Assembly (NCBI GenBank): GCA_961205875.1
Contig: OY540822.1
Span: 15,502,501-15,566,500 of the forward strand
Reading direction: 5' to 3'
DNA length: 64,000 nt
Source of the DNA: Sialis fuliginosa
Taxonomy: Eukaryota > Arthropoda > Insecta > Megaloptera > Sialidae
Part shown: positions 51,401 through 63,431 of the stretch, piece by piece
How positions within the stretch are numbered: position 1 is the stretch's first letter
How the letters are laid out: every line of letters starts with the position of its first letter
Position numbers and translations under genes: made by a program
Notes under the pieces: model-generated
Databases searched by the model: none
The model's input: the letters and a program-made list of their open reading frames with translations, nothing else
What the model was told of the DNA's origin: nothing

Positions 51401-52891
51401 CATTTTCCTTTATAATATCATATTTATTTTAATTTTACTGTCTAACTTAATTATTTAGTATAAATGTACAGTCGCCTGCAGAACTCGTCTGGCACCCTAA
51501 AGGCTAGAATCGCTTACAACAGATTCCAAATTTAAAGACAAACATCATCGGTTATCTTTTTCTATCAAGTTTAATATATATATTTAAATACTAAAATTCG
51601 GAATATCAAATATTTATTGCCAGAAAATTTACGTATACAATTTTCAATAGATTACATAATAATTTAATTGCACAAATATATATAAGTACTATAAACGAAG
51701 AGTAGTTCTTTATCTAGCAAATGAATTTCAAAATATCTTTCTTTGTTTGATACATAGAGAAATGATTTAAATATTATAATAATCAATTGGGAGGAGCCTA
51801 CTAAGTTTGTGATAAACGAAAATGAATACAAACTGCAAGACCATTAATGCAGGTGACTGTACATACGTATTTCTCAGATAAAATGTTTTAGAATCACAGT
51901 TCTAAAGTCTTGAACTGATTTAAAAGTGAGTGAGTATGGTCTTTATTATAAATAACAAATAATATATGTTGCATAATTTTGGTTAAGCCATTGAAAAAAA
52001 TACAAAAATATCCATTTTTAATATTATATATTTTTTATTTTATGATTAAAATTTTGATCACGTATTCTTTAAAAAAACGTTATCATGATCCTTAGCGTTT
52101 ACTGCATTTTTTGTTTTTCATTTCTTGGATGTTTTTCTTCAACGGTTTCTTTCTTGAGGGTATTCGGCCAGTTTTTATCATCTAACATAAAATTAAAATT
52201 TATAACATGCTGAAGATATTCGTCTTATTATATAAATGTTCCCAAAAGATTTTACAAGTGTTTCTTTTTCTTGATGTACGATTTTGTTGGGAAATTTTCG
52301 CATGTTCTATCTTATTTGCAGAATTACATTGTAACTCGAAAATACTCCCTTAACATTTCACATTCTTTTAACTTACATACAATCAAGTTTCAGGATTATT
52401 GAAAAATGTATTCTTTCTTTTATTTTGTTGGCGTTCTTTTCTTATGTTAGTAATACAGCCAAGTAAATGTATTAATAACTAAACTTGATTTAGCACAGTC
52501 TTACTATACTATTAATTAAAATTATAAACACATATTTACCCTTGTTTTCTATGAGTACTTATAAAACTAGGCTTTTGTAGAAAAGAGACAGAATATTAAC
52601 GTATCCTATGCATGTGTCCTTGTTGATCGTATTTAGTTTTTTTAATAGCCACACTATTTGATTTCCTCTTCACGCATATTGTACCTTCATTGTTAAAAAA
52701 ATATGCTAAGCAGCCGATTTAATGGCATATTGTCTACATAATGAATAAAAAATATATTTACCATACATACCAACCGCATAGAAATATTTTTCATTCATAG
52801 ATTCATATCTATTTTCAGTATTTTTTTTTTAAATAACTTCCAAATTATTGATATTTTTTTTACGTATAAACCTAACTAAAACAAATCTAAT

Positions 52892-53030
52892 ATTATAAAT
52901 GCAAAAGTAACTCTATCTTTTTACGGCTAAACTGATCTTGATGAAGAATGTATCTCGAAAAAATTAATTAGATAAAAAATACAAATTCCACGCGAACAAA
53001 TTCCCGGCAACAGTTAGTATAATACTCGTA
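52892..53030 (+). repeat. Transposon tail, same family as 14535-14720
   Basis: The phrases AATATTATAAATGCAAAAGTAAC, TTTTTACGGCTAAACTGATC, GAATGTATCTCGAAAAAATT and ACGCGAACAAATTCC, then CAACAGTTAGTATAATACTC, match the copy at 26556-26740 with a deletion of the 'TTTGGCAGGGA' block. Confidence 0.6.
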
Positions 53031-54172
53031 TAATAGGTAAGCTATTTACAATAAAAGCGTCGGTAAATACGTTTATCTGCACTATGCAATTGTTGTTTTC
53101 TTTTTTCACCGCGATTCAATGACAAATAAACAAATGATAGCTGTGAAAGTGTTGATATTATAAAACGATATGAATTCTTCATCGATGAGCTCCTTTACTT
53201 TGTATTATGGAATGAGGTATTGAGGTAGTGAATAAAGGAAAAGACGGATCATATTTCTGTTTGAATCGATATGTCTGGAATGTTCCGTGGACGTGGAAGA
53301 GCTTTCAGTGAATTTTTCATCTCGTACGATAGATGACTCTCTTGCGGGTTTAAATCTGTTTTTTAAAAAGAAATTAAAAAACGAATAAAATATATCTTAA
53401 GGTAAAAATATATCTACCTATGTATGTGTGTGTGTGTCAGAAGAAAGAAAGAAAAAACAAGTGAATTAAATACTTCACCGATTTTTTATCGCTACGTTTT
53501 TCACATTGCTTCTACATTTATTACACTTTTTGAATATTTATACATACATTCTTATATTTATCATTAATGTTTTACTAACAATTCATAAATCTCACCAAAT
53601 TTTTTCATGAAAAGGAAATTAATATTTTTTGAATGGTTAATCCAGTGTAGATCGCATCTTTGTATAATTGTCGAAAATTTGAAATGTTACATATTTGATG
53701 CACAAATATAATATGTATAATAATTTTGAACTACTTTAACACTATTGCTATAATTAACATAAAATATGAATGAGAAGTAATTATTATACAAATGTATAGG
53801 ACCACCGGTTAAATTTATTAAACGTAGTAATTGTTTTGACCTAACATATATAAATATTTATACAATTTTATCATTCACAAAATTTTATGTGTGTCGAAAT
53901 TATCATATATCATGTTTTGAATTGATAATAGCATAATATTTTATATAACCTTACTTTTACTCATATAGGATAACACAATTGTTTTCACATATACAAATAT
54001 ACCATAATTAATAATTTACTGACGGGTAAACCCGTCAAAAACGACCAAATAATTACAATAATTAGTTAGTAAATCGTATACGTTTTATTTTTGATTATTT
54101 TCGCTTTTTCAACCAAAATTCCACAAAAGCAGATTCATTATTTTGGGAAATGCATAAACAAAATTATTTTCT

Positions 54173-54337
54173 GGATCTTGACTTCTGGGTGTAAGCCGCG
54201 TCGGTTTGGTCGTGTTATCGGCCAACGTTTCGTCACACTGAGAGAAGAGCCCTGAAGATGTCCACTGCAATGTGTGACGAAACGTTGGCCGATAACACGA
54301 CCAAACCGACGCGGCTTACACCCAGAAGCCAAGATCC
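54173..54337 (+). mobile_element. Hairpin element family E, best copy: 66-bp arms, one mismatch
   Basis: The left arm 54173-54238 (from GGATCTTGACTTCTGGGTG to TTTCGTCACAC) and the right arm 54272-54337 (from GTGTGACGAAACGTTGGCC to CCAAGATCC) are exact inverted copies apart from one base. The 33-bp loop contains GAGAAGAGCCCTGAAGATGTCCACTGCAA. Related copies are at 23139-23286 and 37059-37120. A minus-strand open frame runs through it, but this follows from the palindrome rather than from a gene. The conserved 'CTGAAGATG...GACGAAACG' wording resembles terminal regions of Penelope-like retroelements. That link is an inference. Confidence 0.8.
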
Positions 54338-54960
54338 ATATCAAGATCACCGCGGAAGCCTCAAGACTTGTTTAAAATTATTTTCTATTTATGCATTTCG
54401 AAATGATTCGATTTAACGTAGTTTTACTGTGTATAAATCAAGTTAAAGAAATCCTATTACATGTCGTATTGGTACCTATACTCACAATCAGAATTTCTTT
54501 TGATCTGTAGACTTGTTATTTCTTATTGCCTGCTTATTCTACTAGAAATCAAATACGTTTCCAATACATCATGCTTAAATTTGTAAGATTAAAAAAAAGT
54601 ATCTTGTTTTATATATGTATAATAAAGATATTATTGATCAAGTATTTAGAATTTAGTTACATTTATTTTGTTGATATTAAATACCCTACAATGTTTATAT
54701 GTATTCATTAAAACAGGATTTAACTTTTAAATAAACTCATCATTAAAATTCTATATACATATATTGATAAAAGTATTTATTTTCTTACGTGTGCTTACAT
54801 ACAGTTTCTTTTATAATGAGTTTTTTAACATTGGTGCAGTTAGTGAGTCTCATTTATTTAATATGACAGAACATAGAGTCTGAAAACGTCTGAATTAAAA
54901 GCTGTCAAATTTATGATGTTTTTTATTACATATACATACTTTGAAATTCTTATACATGTT

Positions 54961-54996
54961 GGTGTGTGTGTGTGTATGGGGGTGGATGTGTGTGAT
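54961..54996. repeat. GT-rich microsatellite-like tract
   Basis: A (GT)n run is followed by ATGGGGGTGGATGTGTGTGATG, an interrupted simple repeat in AT-rich intron. Confidence 0.8.
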
Positions 54997-56757
54997 GTAT
55001 GTATGAAACACACCTATACACTTGTAATACGGAGCGAAGTCATAGCATTTCATTATAAATATTTGAGCATTTGAGAAATACATTTGCGGTTGAAGCAACT
55101 GATACTGAACACGAATATAAATGGAAAAAAAGAACATGGGTTGATACAACCTACCCATCTTTCTCTTCTACTTGTACTTACATGTTCTCTAACAAGCGAA
55201 CAGATCAAAAACAAAATTATCGAGGCGTTAACCGTGGTTATCTCAAGACAACTTCAATTGGATATTATATATATATACTTTTAAATAATTATTAATAAAT
55301 TAATCATCGTGTTGGAAACTTCAAAAACTCAACCCTTCATTTGTAAATATGAAAATAAAACTGTTTTTTTAAGCTTGTCAATAAAAATATCGATTTCAAT
55401 TGTATTTGGAAATGATAAATAATCATTTTGGTTTACTTTTTGATTTATGTATGTACCATTCTTTTTTGTTTTAAATTATGCCTCTTGATTTCTGGTTACA
55501 AATAAAAATAATACAACAAAACTATGTATCATATATTATATTTAACCGACTTCAAAATCAATGTATGTATTCATTTTTTATTTGTTCGAAAGAGTATACT
55601 TTCGAAATAGTCCCATATAAATTTTATCAGAAAGGGGAAAAATAAAAAAAACCGACCTCAAAAACGATTAAATTAAATTATTATATACTTTTCATTTCCA
55701 GTGTTTTTTATTTTTTTCTTAAAAAGTTTTTTATATAAAATATATTGATAGATTTATTTATTGTCACAAGATACGCCCCTGCCTATAAATATAATTCTAT
55801 CTCTGTCTTTTTATTGGCAATGTAATATAACACAAACAAACCAATTATGAGTTTTATTTGAGCCACGTAAATTTCGTTCATTGGTTTTTTGTACCTGAAC
55901 AAGTAGATACCTATATCTATTCGAGTTCTTTATTGGAGGTATTGTAGGAAGTGTAAAATACTGATGGGAAAGTATTGTAGTAATGAAAAAGATTGGTAGA
56001 AGGATTTTAATAGAAATACATGCCTTGAATTTCAAATTAGTTTGTATCTCATTTCCTTTCGGATATATCTTTGTGTCTAAAATATATTCCCCGACTTGAA
56101 AACGTTAATTGGGATGGATATCTGTCGGTTTCATTTTATTTTTTAAATCTAAATCAATTTAAAATATATTAATCTTGAAAATCCGAATGTCCTTCATATG
56201 GACCACAAGAAACAGACAAATTAAATATTTATTATATAAATTAGATTAGGTTAATTTCTACAAGGCAAATTGCTTTATAAGAGTTGACAAATAGCCTTAA
56301 TATTATTTCTCTTACTATGGGGCAAAGGAAATTGCAAAAAAAGTTGATCTTTCCACTCAAAAGTTTATTAAATATAATGAACTATATTTCTTACTGGGTT
56401 TCTATCCCAACTGAATTGAAGTTTTCTTTATAAAAAAGTTAGTTGTTCTTTTTTATCAGCTTCCTGGAAACAAAATAAATTTCTTTAAAATTTCAAATTT
56501 GAATTATCCTAATGGAAAGAATTTTTTTACAATTTTTAGTGCTCAATTGAATCAAAACTATGGCACATATCAAATTATATTACTGTAACACTTTCCAAGT
56601 ATTCTAGGAATACAATATACGTAATTGTCATGACAAAGACATTGTCATATCTAACTTTGAACTTTTTCAGAAAAAAATAGCATTCAATCTGTTTCTTCTT
56701 ATATTATTAAATAATATAATAATATAATCATAGCTTTTTATTTTTGTATGTTTTTTC

Positions 56758-57016
56758 TCCAATAATGGATAAAATAAAACCAGTAATGGGCACTCAGTGA
56801 TGGACACTTATATTATTAATGACTAAAAATTGAAAGTAATTAAAACACAAAAGTTATAAAATAAAAAATCGTAAAATTCGTTTAAATGTCCATCATTTTG
56901 ACACCCATTGGCCGACTGTCATCAAATTAAGCTACACTTATAGATTATGATTCAGTAATGGCAGTAAAAAAGAGTCCAACACTGGGATATGATCCAAAAC
57001 TGGTGCCAGTACCTTA
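56758..57016 (-). repeat. Family A TIR element, right-truncated reverse copy
   Basis: It runs from CTCCAATAATGG and CAGTAATGGGCACTCAGTGATGG through TTTGACACCCATTGGCCGAC, GCTACACTTATAGATTATGATTCAG and GATATGATCCAAAACTGG to GTGCCAGTACCTTA. The terminus at 57016 is intact. The opposite terminus (TAAGGTACTGGCACCAATC) is missing. Confidence 0.8.
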
Positions 57017-57150
57017 CATACATAAATTAAAAAAAGTAAAAATAATTTGTCATCGTTAGACCTATTTAATTTCTAATGAAAATCACTGACAAAAAACTGA
57101 AAAATAAAATGTGTTATATGAGATTGTTATAAATACATAGGAAGTAAAGT

Positions 57151-57429
57151 TTAAAGGTTTTTACATACGCCCCTGGAGTATATAAAAGCCACGTGGCTGT
57201 AAGAGATAAGATAAAATAATTTGAGAAGATGAATCCACGAATGATGGATGCAACAAATCAACCAGTGTCTATAATTCGGCTGTATCAGTTGAACATGCCA
57301 CATTGTAACTAATTTGTCAGTATGCCTGAATAAACCTAATCCCTCTGGTTCACCAAAATGTCGATTATCCTTCCCATTCGATGGGAGGTTATCCGTTTGC
57401 AATCGGTCTCCAAAAACACTACCTACCAA
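57151..57429 (-). other. Unidentified 92-codon open frame, possible coding relic
   Basis: A minus-strand frame from an ATG at 57429 reads through a stretch with higher complexity than its neighbours. The first 60 codons use mixed residues (D, N, G, H, R, W) rather than the K/N/I/F/Y bias of random AT-rich frames. I recognise no domain. The last 30 codons are hydrophobic and look like chance read-through. It might be part of a transposon ORF or an unrelated antisense exon. Confidence 0.25.
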
Positions 57430-60400
57430 AAAGACTTATTCTTTTTTTATACGACAGTCCATACAAATTTTTCTTTCTTTTTATAACGTTTGATCTGTTC
57501 GTCTTGCTTTATCTATGTTACAATTATGAAAAAAATAAACTTTGGTAATTCGAAATTCAAGGGGGGGGAGGCACCAATGATTTTTATTAATTTATTTAAT
57601 TAGTTATTATTGTATAATCGAACTATGATCACAGAATTTTTTTTTGAAAACTATTAACAAATTACCGAGTTATAAAATACAATTCATTATTTCCATTCAA
57701 AGGACTTTAAAAAATAGTAAAGCCACTTCGATTACGAAATATATCTATTTTTAATATTTTAATTTGAATTTTTTTGGGGATATTTTTGAATGCATACACT
57801 TCAAGAAAATTTTTTTTTAAATCGATTTTTTATTCCCTCTTAAATTATCAACACTGTATTTTCCATCGACAAAATTTTAATTTTAACACTTATTTAATCA
57901 AATTGACAAAATTTTTACTTAAAAATAAATATATCATTGTTATTTGTTACTTTAAAAAATACAGAAAATGTTCTGTAATATTGAAATTTCAAAAATAATT
58001 ATTATAATTTTCGAATTAGTTAGATTTATAGTTTAATTTTGTTTATAATGTTTCGTTGTTCCTTCTTAATAATAAATCACATTTTCGTATGCAGAGCCGT
58101 ATCTACATTTTTTCAAATTTTATTTTATGTTTTAAGAAAAAATGATTTTCGATTTAAATTATTTTAAATACCATTAATGTATAGGCTTACTGCAGAATTA
58201 AATCAATGAACTCAAATATATAAAGTTTAAGTATGTTCTAAAGGTAATGAAAGAATAGTGATTAAAGTGGTTTGAAAATTTTAGATAATGAAAATACGAT
58301 TCACATTCTGTTAGGGTCAAAGCAGACTTTTTCTATCAAAAACGCGCGATTCAGTGATTGTATTGGTACTGTATCGCGAATTGATTAAATTTAACTGCTC
58401 TTTGGCGTTGATGTAGATATTCTATAGTAGTTTCACGTGGTCTAACAATCAGAGAATTTGTTTATCAACACGTGCATTCGACATATTATGTTATACTTAT
58501 GTACTAAAAATATTTTTAAATTGTCAGTCAGTACAAGTTTATAATATAATATACATTTTTCTGGGATAATTTTAATTCTACTTCCTGTTTTTAGATTTTG
58601 TTAAAAGTACGATGATAATAAATAATGATATTTGCTGGTAACTTTTTTCTGAATTTTCGTCGAACCCCTACTTAAAACAGTGCTGCCAACGCAACGCACC
58701 AAGTGTGGTGAAAATTCCCCCACTCTGTCTGCAGTACATCTATAGTTGGTATGCAAAGTTGTCAATGTCGCTTTGTCATTTTCGAAAACCTGTATTAGCT
58801 AGGCATCAAAATCCAACAACGTACACTGTATTACAAGTTCCCCCCGCCAACGCACTGCACACTGCACCCCCTCCCCCTTCCACCGTTTTCCAAGTATTTT
58901 TGCATACCTCACTTTTATCATTCCTTAACTTATGGTTTACAGGTTACAGTTTTCGCTGTTGATATAAATGCACCGATCCATCTTTAACATTATACAATAT
59001 ATTGCCTGTTGACAATATTAATACTCCGCGAAGAACAAAAATTGTACTGTTCAATTTTACAAATGGACAAATTATTCAAATATATGTACAGTATGTTTTT
59101 GATATAGTCTTCTCTACGTATAGACGATATTATTAATATTTTCTTTATACCTGTTTTCTCAAATCGTTTGCCGTTTCCTTTCAGTAGGGTTGGGTAAATG
59201 TACAATGTACAGTAAGCCTTCGTTACTCACATCTTAGGATTGATTAATCCTCGACATACGATACGCGGTTGCGGTACTTCAACTTACGACTAGAGACGTT
59301 ATTTACTCTATATAAGCATTATGCACCACTTTGAATATAATATACAATATCATTCCTCGTAAGCTGATGAGGCAGCTAATAATCTCTGACAATGAGAATA
59401 TTCTACATATATAATAATATGGATGAGTTATAATTCTAACATAACGAAGAATACATATCTATACAATCTTGGGTATGTATAGTATTGTAAAGTTAGAATG
59501 CATATGTGCATATGATGTAACTACAAGTGCATTGTGAAATAAAAAGTCTCATTTTAAAAAGTCTCTGTATCTTTTATACACTTTGAAAGGTGGAGGAATA
59601 AAACACATTATATTGTCTTTGTCTTATGTGCATAGGGGAAGCTATTAGGGATGTCAAATAGCACCCATACCCAAGTGAGGGATGAATTTTTAATAATATT
59701 ATTCCTCATGTAAAGTCTTCTCTAGAATACGAATGGAATGTTGTATAAAAGTCCATTTACACGGTCAGATTTCACGGGATGTATTAACTTTATACTTATT
59801 TATGAATGTCAGATAAATTTACTTTTCTTCAGTTGATTTTGTTTATTTTTACCATGATGTATGTGTGTCTGTAAAAGCTGTCAGTAAATTTAAAAATGAG
59901 TTGGGTGAAATTTTTTATATTTATAAAATAACGTTCTATTCTGAAATAAATGTTTCCTAAAAAACATTATTTTCTATAATTTATATGATATCATTCATTT
60001 TTCTATCTTTTAGAAAATGATTAAAATTTAGTTAGTTACTTTGATATGTGAAAGGTTAGAGCCTTCAACTAAAAAATAAAATCGAAAACGAAAACTATAT
60101 TTGACGAAAAGAAAGAAAAGAACTAAGTTGAAATAAATATTTTGGTTTGGTTTATGTCACCCCTTGAAGCGAATTTTGTCGGGGTGTTCTCAACTGGCAG
60201 CCAGGGTTGAATTGTGTTAGAGTGGGTGAGGGAGAGTGAAAGACCCGCCCTTGCACAGATACACCGGTGCTTTAGGGTTGCCGGAAAACTTAAGGGGCGC
60301 AATACCGGGGTTTATTTATAAATGTATAGGCCATTTTTCTCTCCTTCTTTTTACGAAAACTACAATATCTACAAGGAAAACTTTCAGTTGCGGACCTGAT

Positions 60401-61740
60401 TAGATTTTTGATTAGAATATATTCAAGGATCCAGTTACCGATCAGATAGCTCCGCAGTATTATCACCGTTTATAAAATATATCTCGGGTCTAACTGAATT
60501 TTTATCTTCTCGATTAAATTTATACAGTAGACCTCGTTTATTGCGATTTTTAAATTGAACTTTGATTCTATTAAACTCTGATTTTCTTTTATCAACTTCA
60601 CAGGAATAATCCAATAATAAAACTGAACGTACAAAGTATCAAATGCTTTATTATCTATCCAATTATAAAGAAAAGAAAATTACTCTTATAACTAATAAGT
60701 AATAAATTACCATACTTTAATTACTTAGATACCTATATTAAATTGCTACTTTAATTATTATATTACTAATTACGATAATATAATTAGCAATTAAGGACAA
60801 TATATTTGTCCCAAATTTGAACCAGAATGAACGATGCGTTATTTAACAACCTTTAGCCCTAGTGTTTTTTTTGTTTTCCTAATACTATCTATAAACATAT
60901 TTTTCAAAAATCTAATTTCGTAGTCCACGCGAGCGAAGCCGCGGGTACAGCTATAGTATATACAAAAAAATAAAATGAACTTTACTCCTTTTAGTGTACA
61001 TAATCTTACAATTTCAATGAATAGTTCTTAAGATAACCTTGTCGTAATTGAAAATTATATTACAGCAATATGTCTGTACAAAAATGATCGCTGTTTTCAG
61101 TAATTATCTGAGCGTATTTCCAAGGCGACCCTTTTTGAGGTAGGCAAGGGATACTTCAAGTTAAAGGGGTGGCGGCTTTTTAATTCAATGTCCAAGTGTA
61201 CGACTGTACAGAAACGATTTCTGCAGAAGATTAACTTTATTTAATTTCTGTCTAGAGAAGTCTGGACTTTATTTATTTATTTTACAGGAAATTATGTTTT
61301 TGAAATCGTGTCGAGGATAATTTTATAACGTTTATTTTATTTACTACCACTTTATGTTTATTATATTTAAGACCGTAGAAGCCTTTAACATTGTAAACAT
61401 TCATAACAACAATTAATAAATATTTCAGCTGCTTTTTATAACGCTCTTCCTCTAGAAACAAGCCAATCCCCATTTTTATTATGAATGTCTTCCTGAACAT
61501 ACACTTCGTCAAAACTGCGTGACCGAAGAAAACAAAACAAAAATTAAACAAAAATAAAAGAGCACAATAAAGCAAATGATTTAGAGGACAATTACAACTT
61601 TACCACATCATTTTATATAAACTGAATTTTATTTTATTCCTCAGTAGCGGCGATATTACATTTTTAAAATATATTATACTTTTTAATATTGTTTTTTGAA
61701 AACGAAAATCAATAAGATACACCAATCATACTGTTTTTGA

Positions 61741-61905
61741 AATTGGTGGGCTTATTTTTTGTAATTCTCATGAACTCATGTTATTAATAAAACAAGTACC
61801 TCTTTATTAAATCAATTTAATTGCCAGAATCAATAAATAAAGTTAATTTTTATTTTGTTTATTGTCATCAAATTAATCAGTAGACACACGTACACTGAGC
61901 TACGT
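61741..61905 (-). repeat. Family A TIR element, internal fragment in reverse
   Basis: GTAATTCTCATGAACTCATG, TATTAATAAAACAAGTACC, TCTTTATTAAATCAATTTAA and the following AATTGCCAGAATC are the reverse complement of the right half of family A (compare 8340-8420). Termini are not preserved. Confidence 0.7.
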
Positions 61906-62424
61906 ATAAGAAAGTCCTATTTCATCGCGTACCAAAATGTTTTTCGTAAAAAAGTAAATGTGATTAGATGATTAGTGACATATATATAACATATTTATAA
62001 ACCAGATAATTGAATATACAGAGGTGATTGTATAACAAATAAGAATACATCACTGTCAAAAGTTACATAAAAATAACAACACCCCTCAAACAAAAAACAC
62101 AACATATCTATCTATATATATATATACTGAATTTTACCCCACCCACTTAATAAAAACCGAACTTGGAAGTTTTAATAACGGCAGATTTGACAGCCCTAAT
62201 TCAAATATATAGATGTACTGGGACATTAGTTTGGTGAGTAGACCCTTCTCTCATGGGATTTATCCTGCAGTTACCAGATGGGGCATTTTTTCACAATACC
62301 AATGTCTTTACTGTATACAGTGTAGTACTGGTACCTACTTATTTATTATGCAGTACCGTATTTAATATAAATCAGTTTAACACATACACATACACATAAA
62401 TATGTCATGTGATTGTTAGTTATG

Positions 62425-63423
62425 CAGTGGCGAAGCGTCCATTTCTTTATGGGTAAATTAATACAAATATGTGTTTTCAGTTAATAAATAATTTTAAAAT
62501 ATTATTAGAATATTCATCTTTCTGCGCAACCCAAACATTTTAATAAAAATAGCATTTAATATTACCTCTACGTCGATATTTCTATGACGAGTTGAAGTTC
62601 ACTGCAGGAAATTTCACTAAAAAATTTCGAATTTTTGATTTCGTTAAAAGTATGTTTATTGTATAGAAAATGACGTGAAAATTTGTTTGGTTCAAACCGC
62701 AGGTCTGTATCTCAAACCGTTCTCGAGATATAGCCTCTCAAAGTTTTAGTTTTTTCAAATTTTTGGAGAAAAAAGGCCATAACTTTTGAACGTGTGGTCA
62801 AAATTGATTTTAGTTGGCGGATTTGGAATCAGCGTGTCAAAATCTATATAGTGACATGTATAATTCCTTAAAATTCGAAAAAAAAAATTTCGCGAAAAAT
62901 CGAAAAAATTCAAAGGGGTATACCTTAAAAAAATGTCGATTTTTGACCAAATTTTTTTTGTTGGGTATTAAAGTATTATACATGTCATTATATAGATTTT
63001 GACACGCTGATTCCAAATCCGTCAACTAAAATCAATTCCGACTACACGTTCAAAAGTTATGGCCTTTTTTCTCCAAAAATTTGAAAAAACTAAAACTTTG
63101 AAAGGCTATATCTCGAGAACGATTTGAGATACAGACCTGCGGTTTGAACCAAACAACTTTTCACGTCATTTTCTATACAATAAACATACTTTTAACGAAA
63201 TCAAAAATTCGAAATTTTTTAGTGAAATTTCCTGCAGTGAATCGACTAAAATACAAGAAAATAAGACGTAGAATCATTTAGTTACTGTATAAACATATAA
63301 GAATTTATTTAAAAAAGTAAAAGCTTGCACTAAAGCTGTTTCATAACTAATTTTTTTTGTTAATGGGATGGGGAGGATTGACAAAATATGCTTCCCTTTT
63401 AAAAATGTCATGCCTCGCCACTG
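62425..63423. mobile_element. Palindromic non-autonomous hAT element (family C), copy 2, exact 8-bp TSD
   Basis: The element is 999 bp, with ends CAGTGGCGAAGCGT and ATGCCTCGCCACTG, flanked by the exact 8-bp repeat TAGTTATG (62417-62424 and 63424-63431). Inside, arms of roughly 280 bp (about 62592-62874 and 62967-63240) are inverted copies around a loop of about 90 bp. Matching blocks include CTGCAGGAAATTTCACT, CTCAAACCGTTCTCGAGATA and CCATAACTTTTGAACG. The whole is the reverse orientation of 18973-20060. Arm ends differ between the copies by small deletions. The overlapping open frames on both strands here are mirror images made by the palindrome. No transposase is present. Confidence 0.95.
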
Positions 63424-63431
63424 TAGTTATG

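Noticed and set aside
54250-54300. Hammerhead ribozyme in the family E loop and right arm (CTGAAGA ... CGAAAC).
   Set aside because: Both core boxes and a 3-bp stem II (GTC/GAC) fit, but there is no cleavage triplet with a closing stem I. It is kept only as a hint in the finding on this element.
54138-54350. Minus-strand 70-residue ORF rich in R, G and P.
   Set aside because: It runs through the family E hairpin, so its sequence is explained by the palindrome. No other copy preserves the frame.
62814-63025. Two overlapping 62-residue ORFs on opposite strands with almost the same protein (both starting M-A/T-D-L-E-S-A-C-Q-N-L-Y).
   Set aside because: They are mirror products of the palindromic arms of the hAT element. 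Identical ORFs on both strands are forced by the inverted repeat and are no evidence of a gene.
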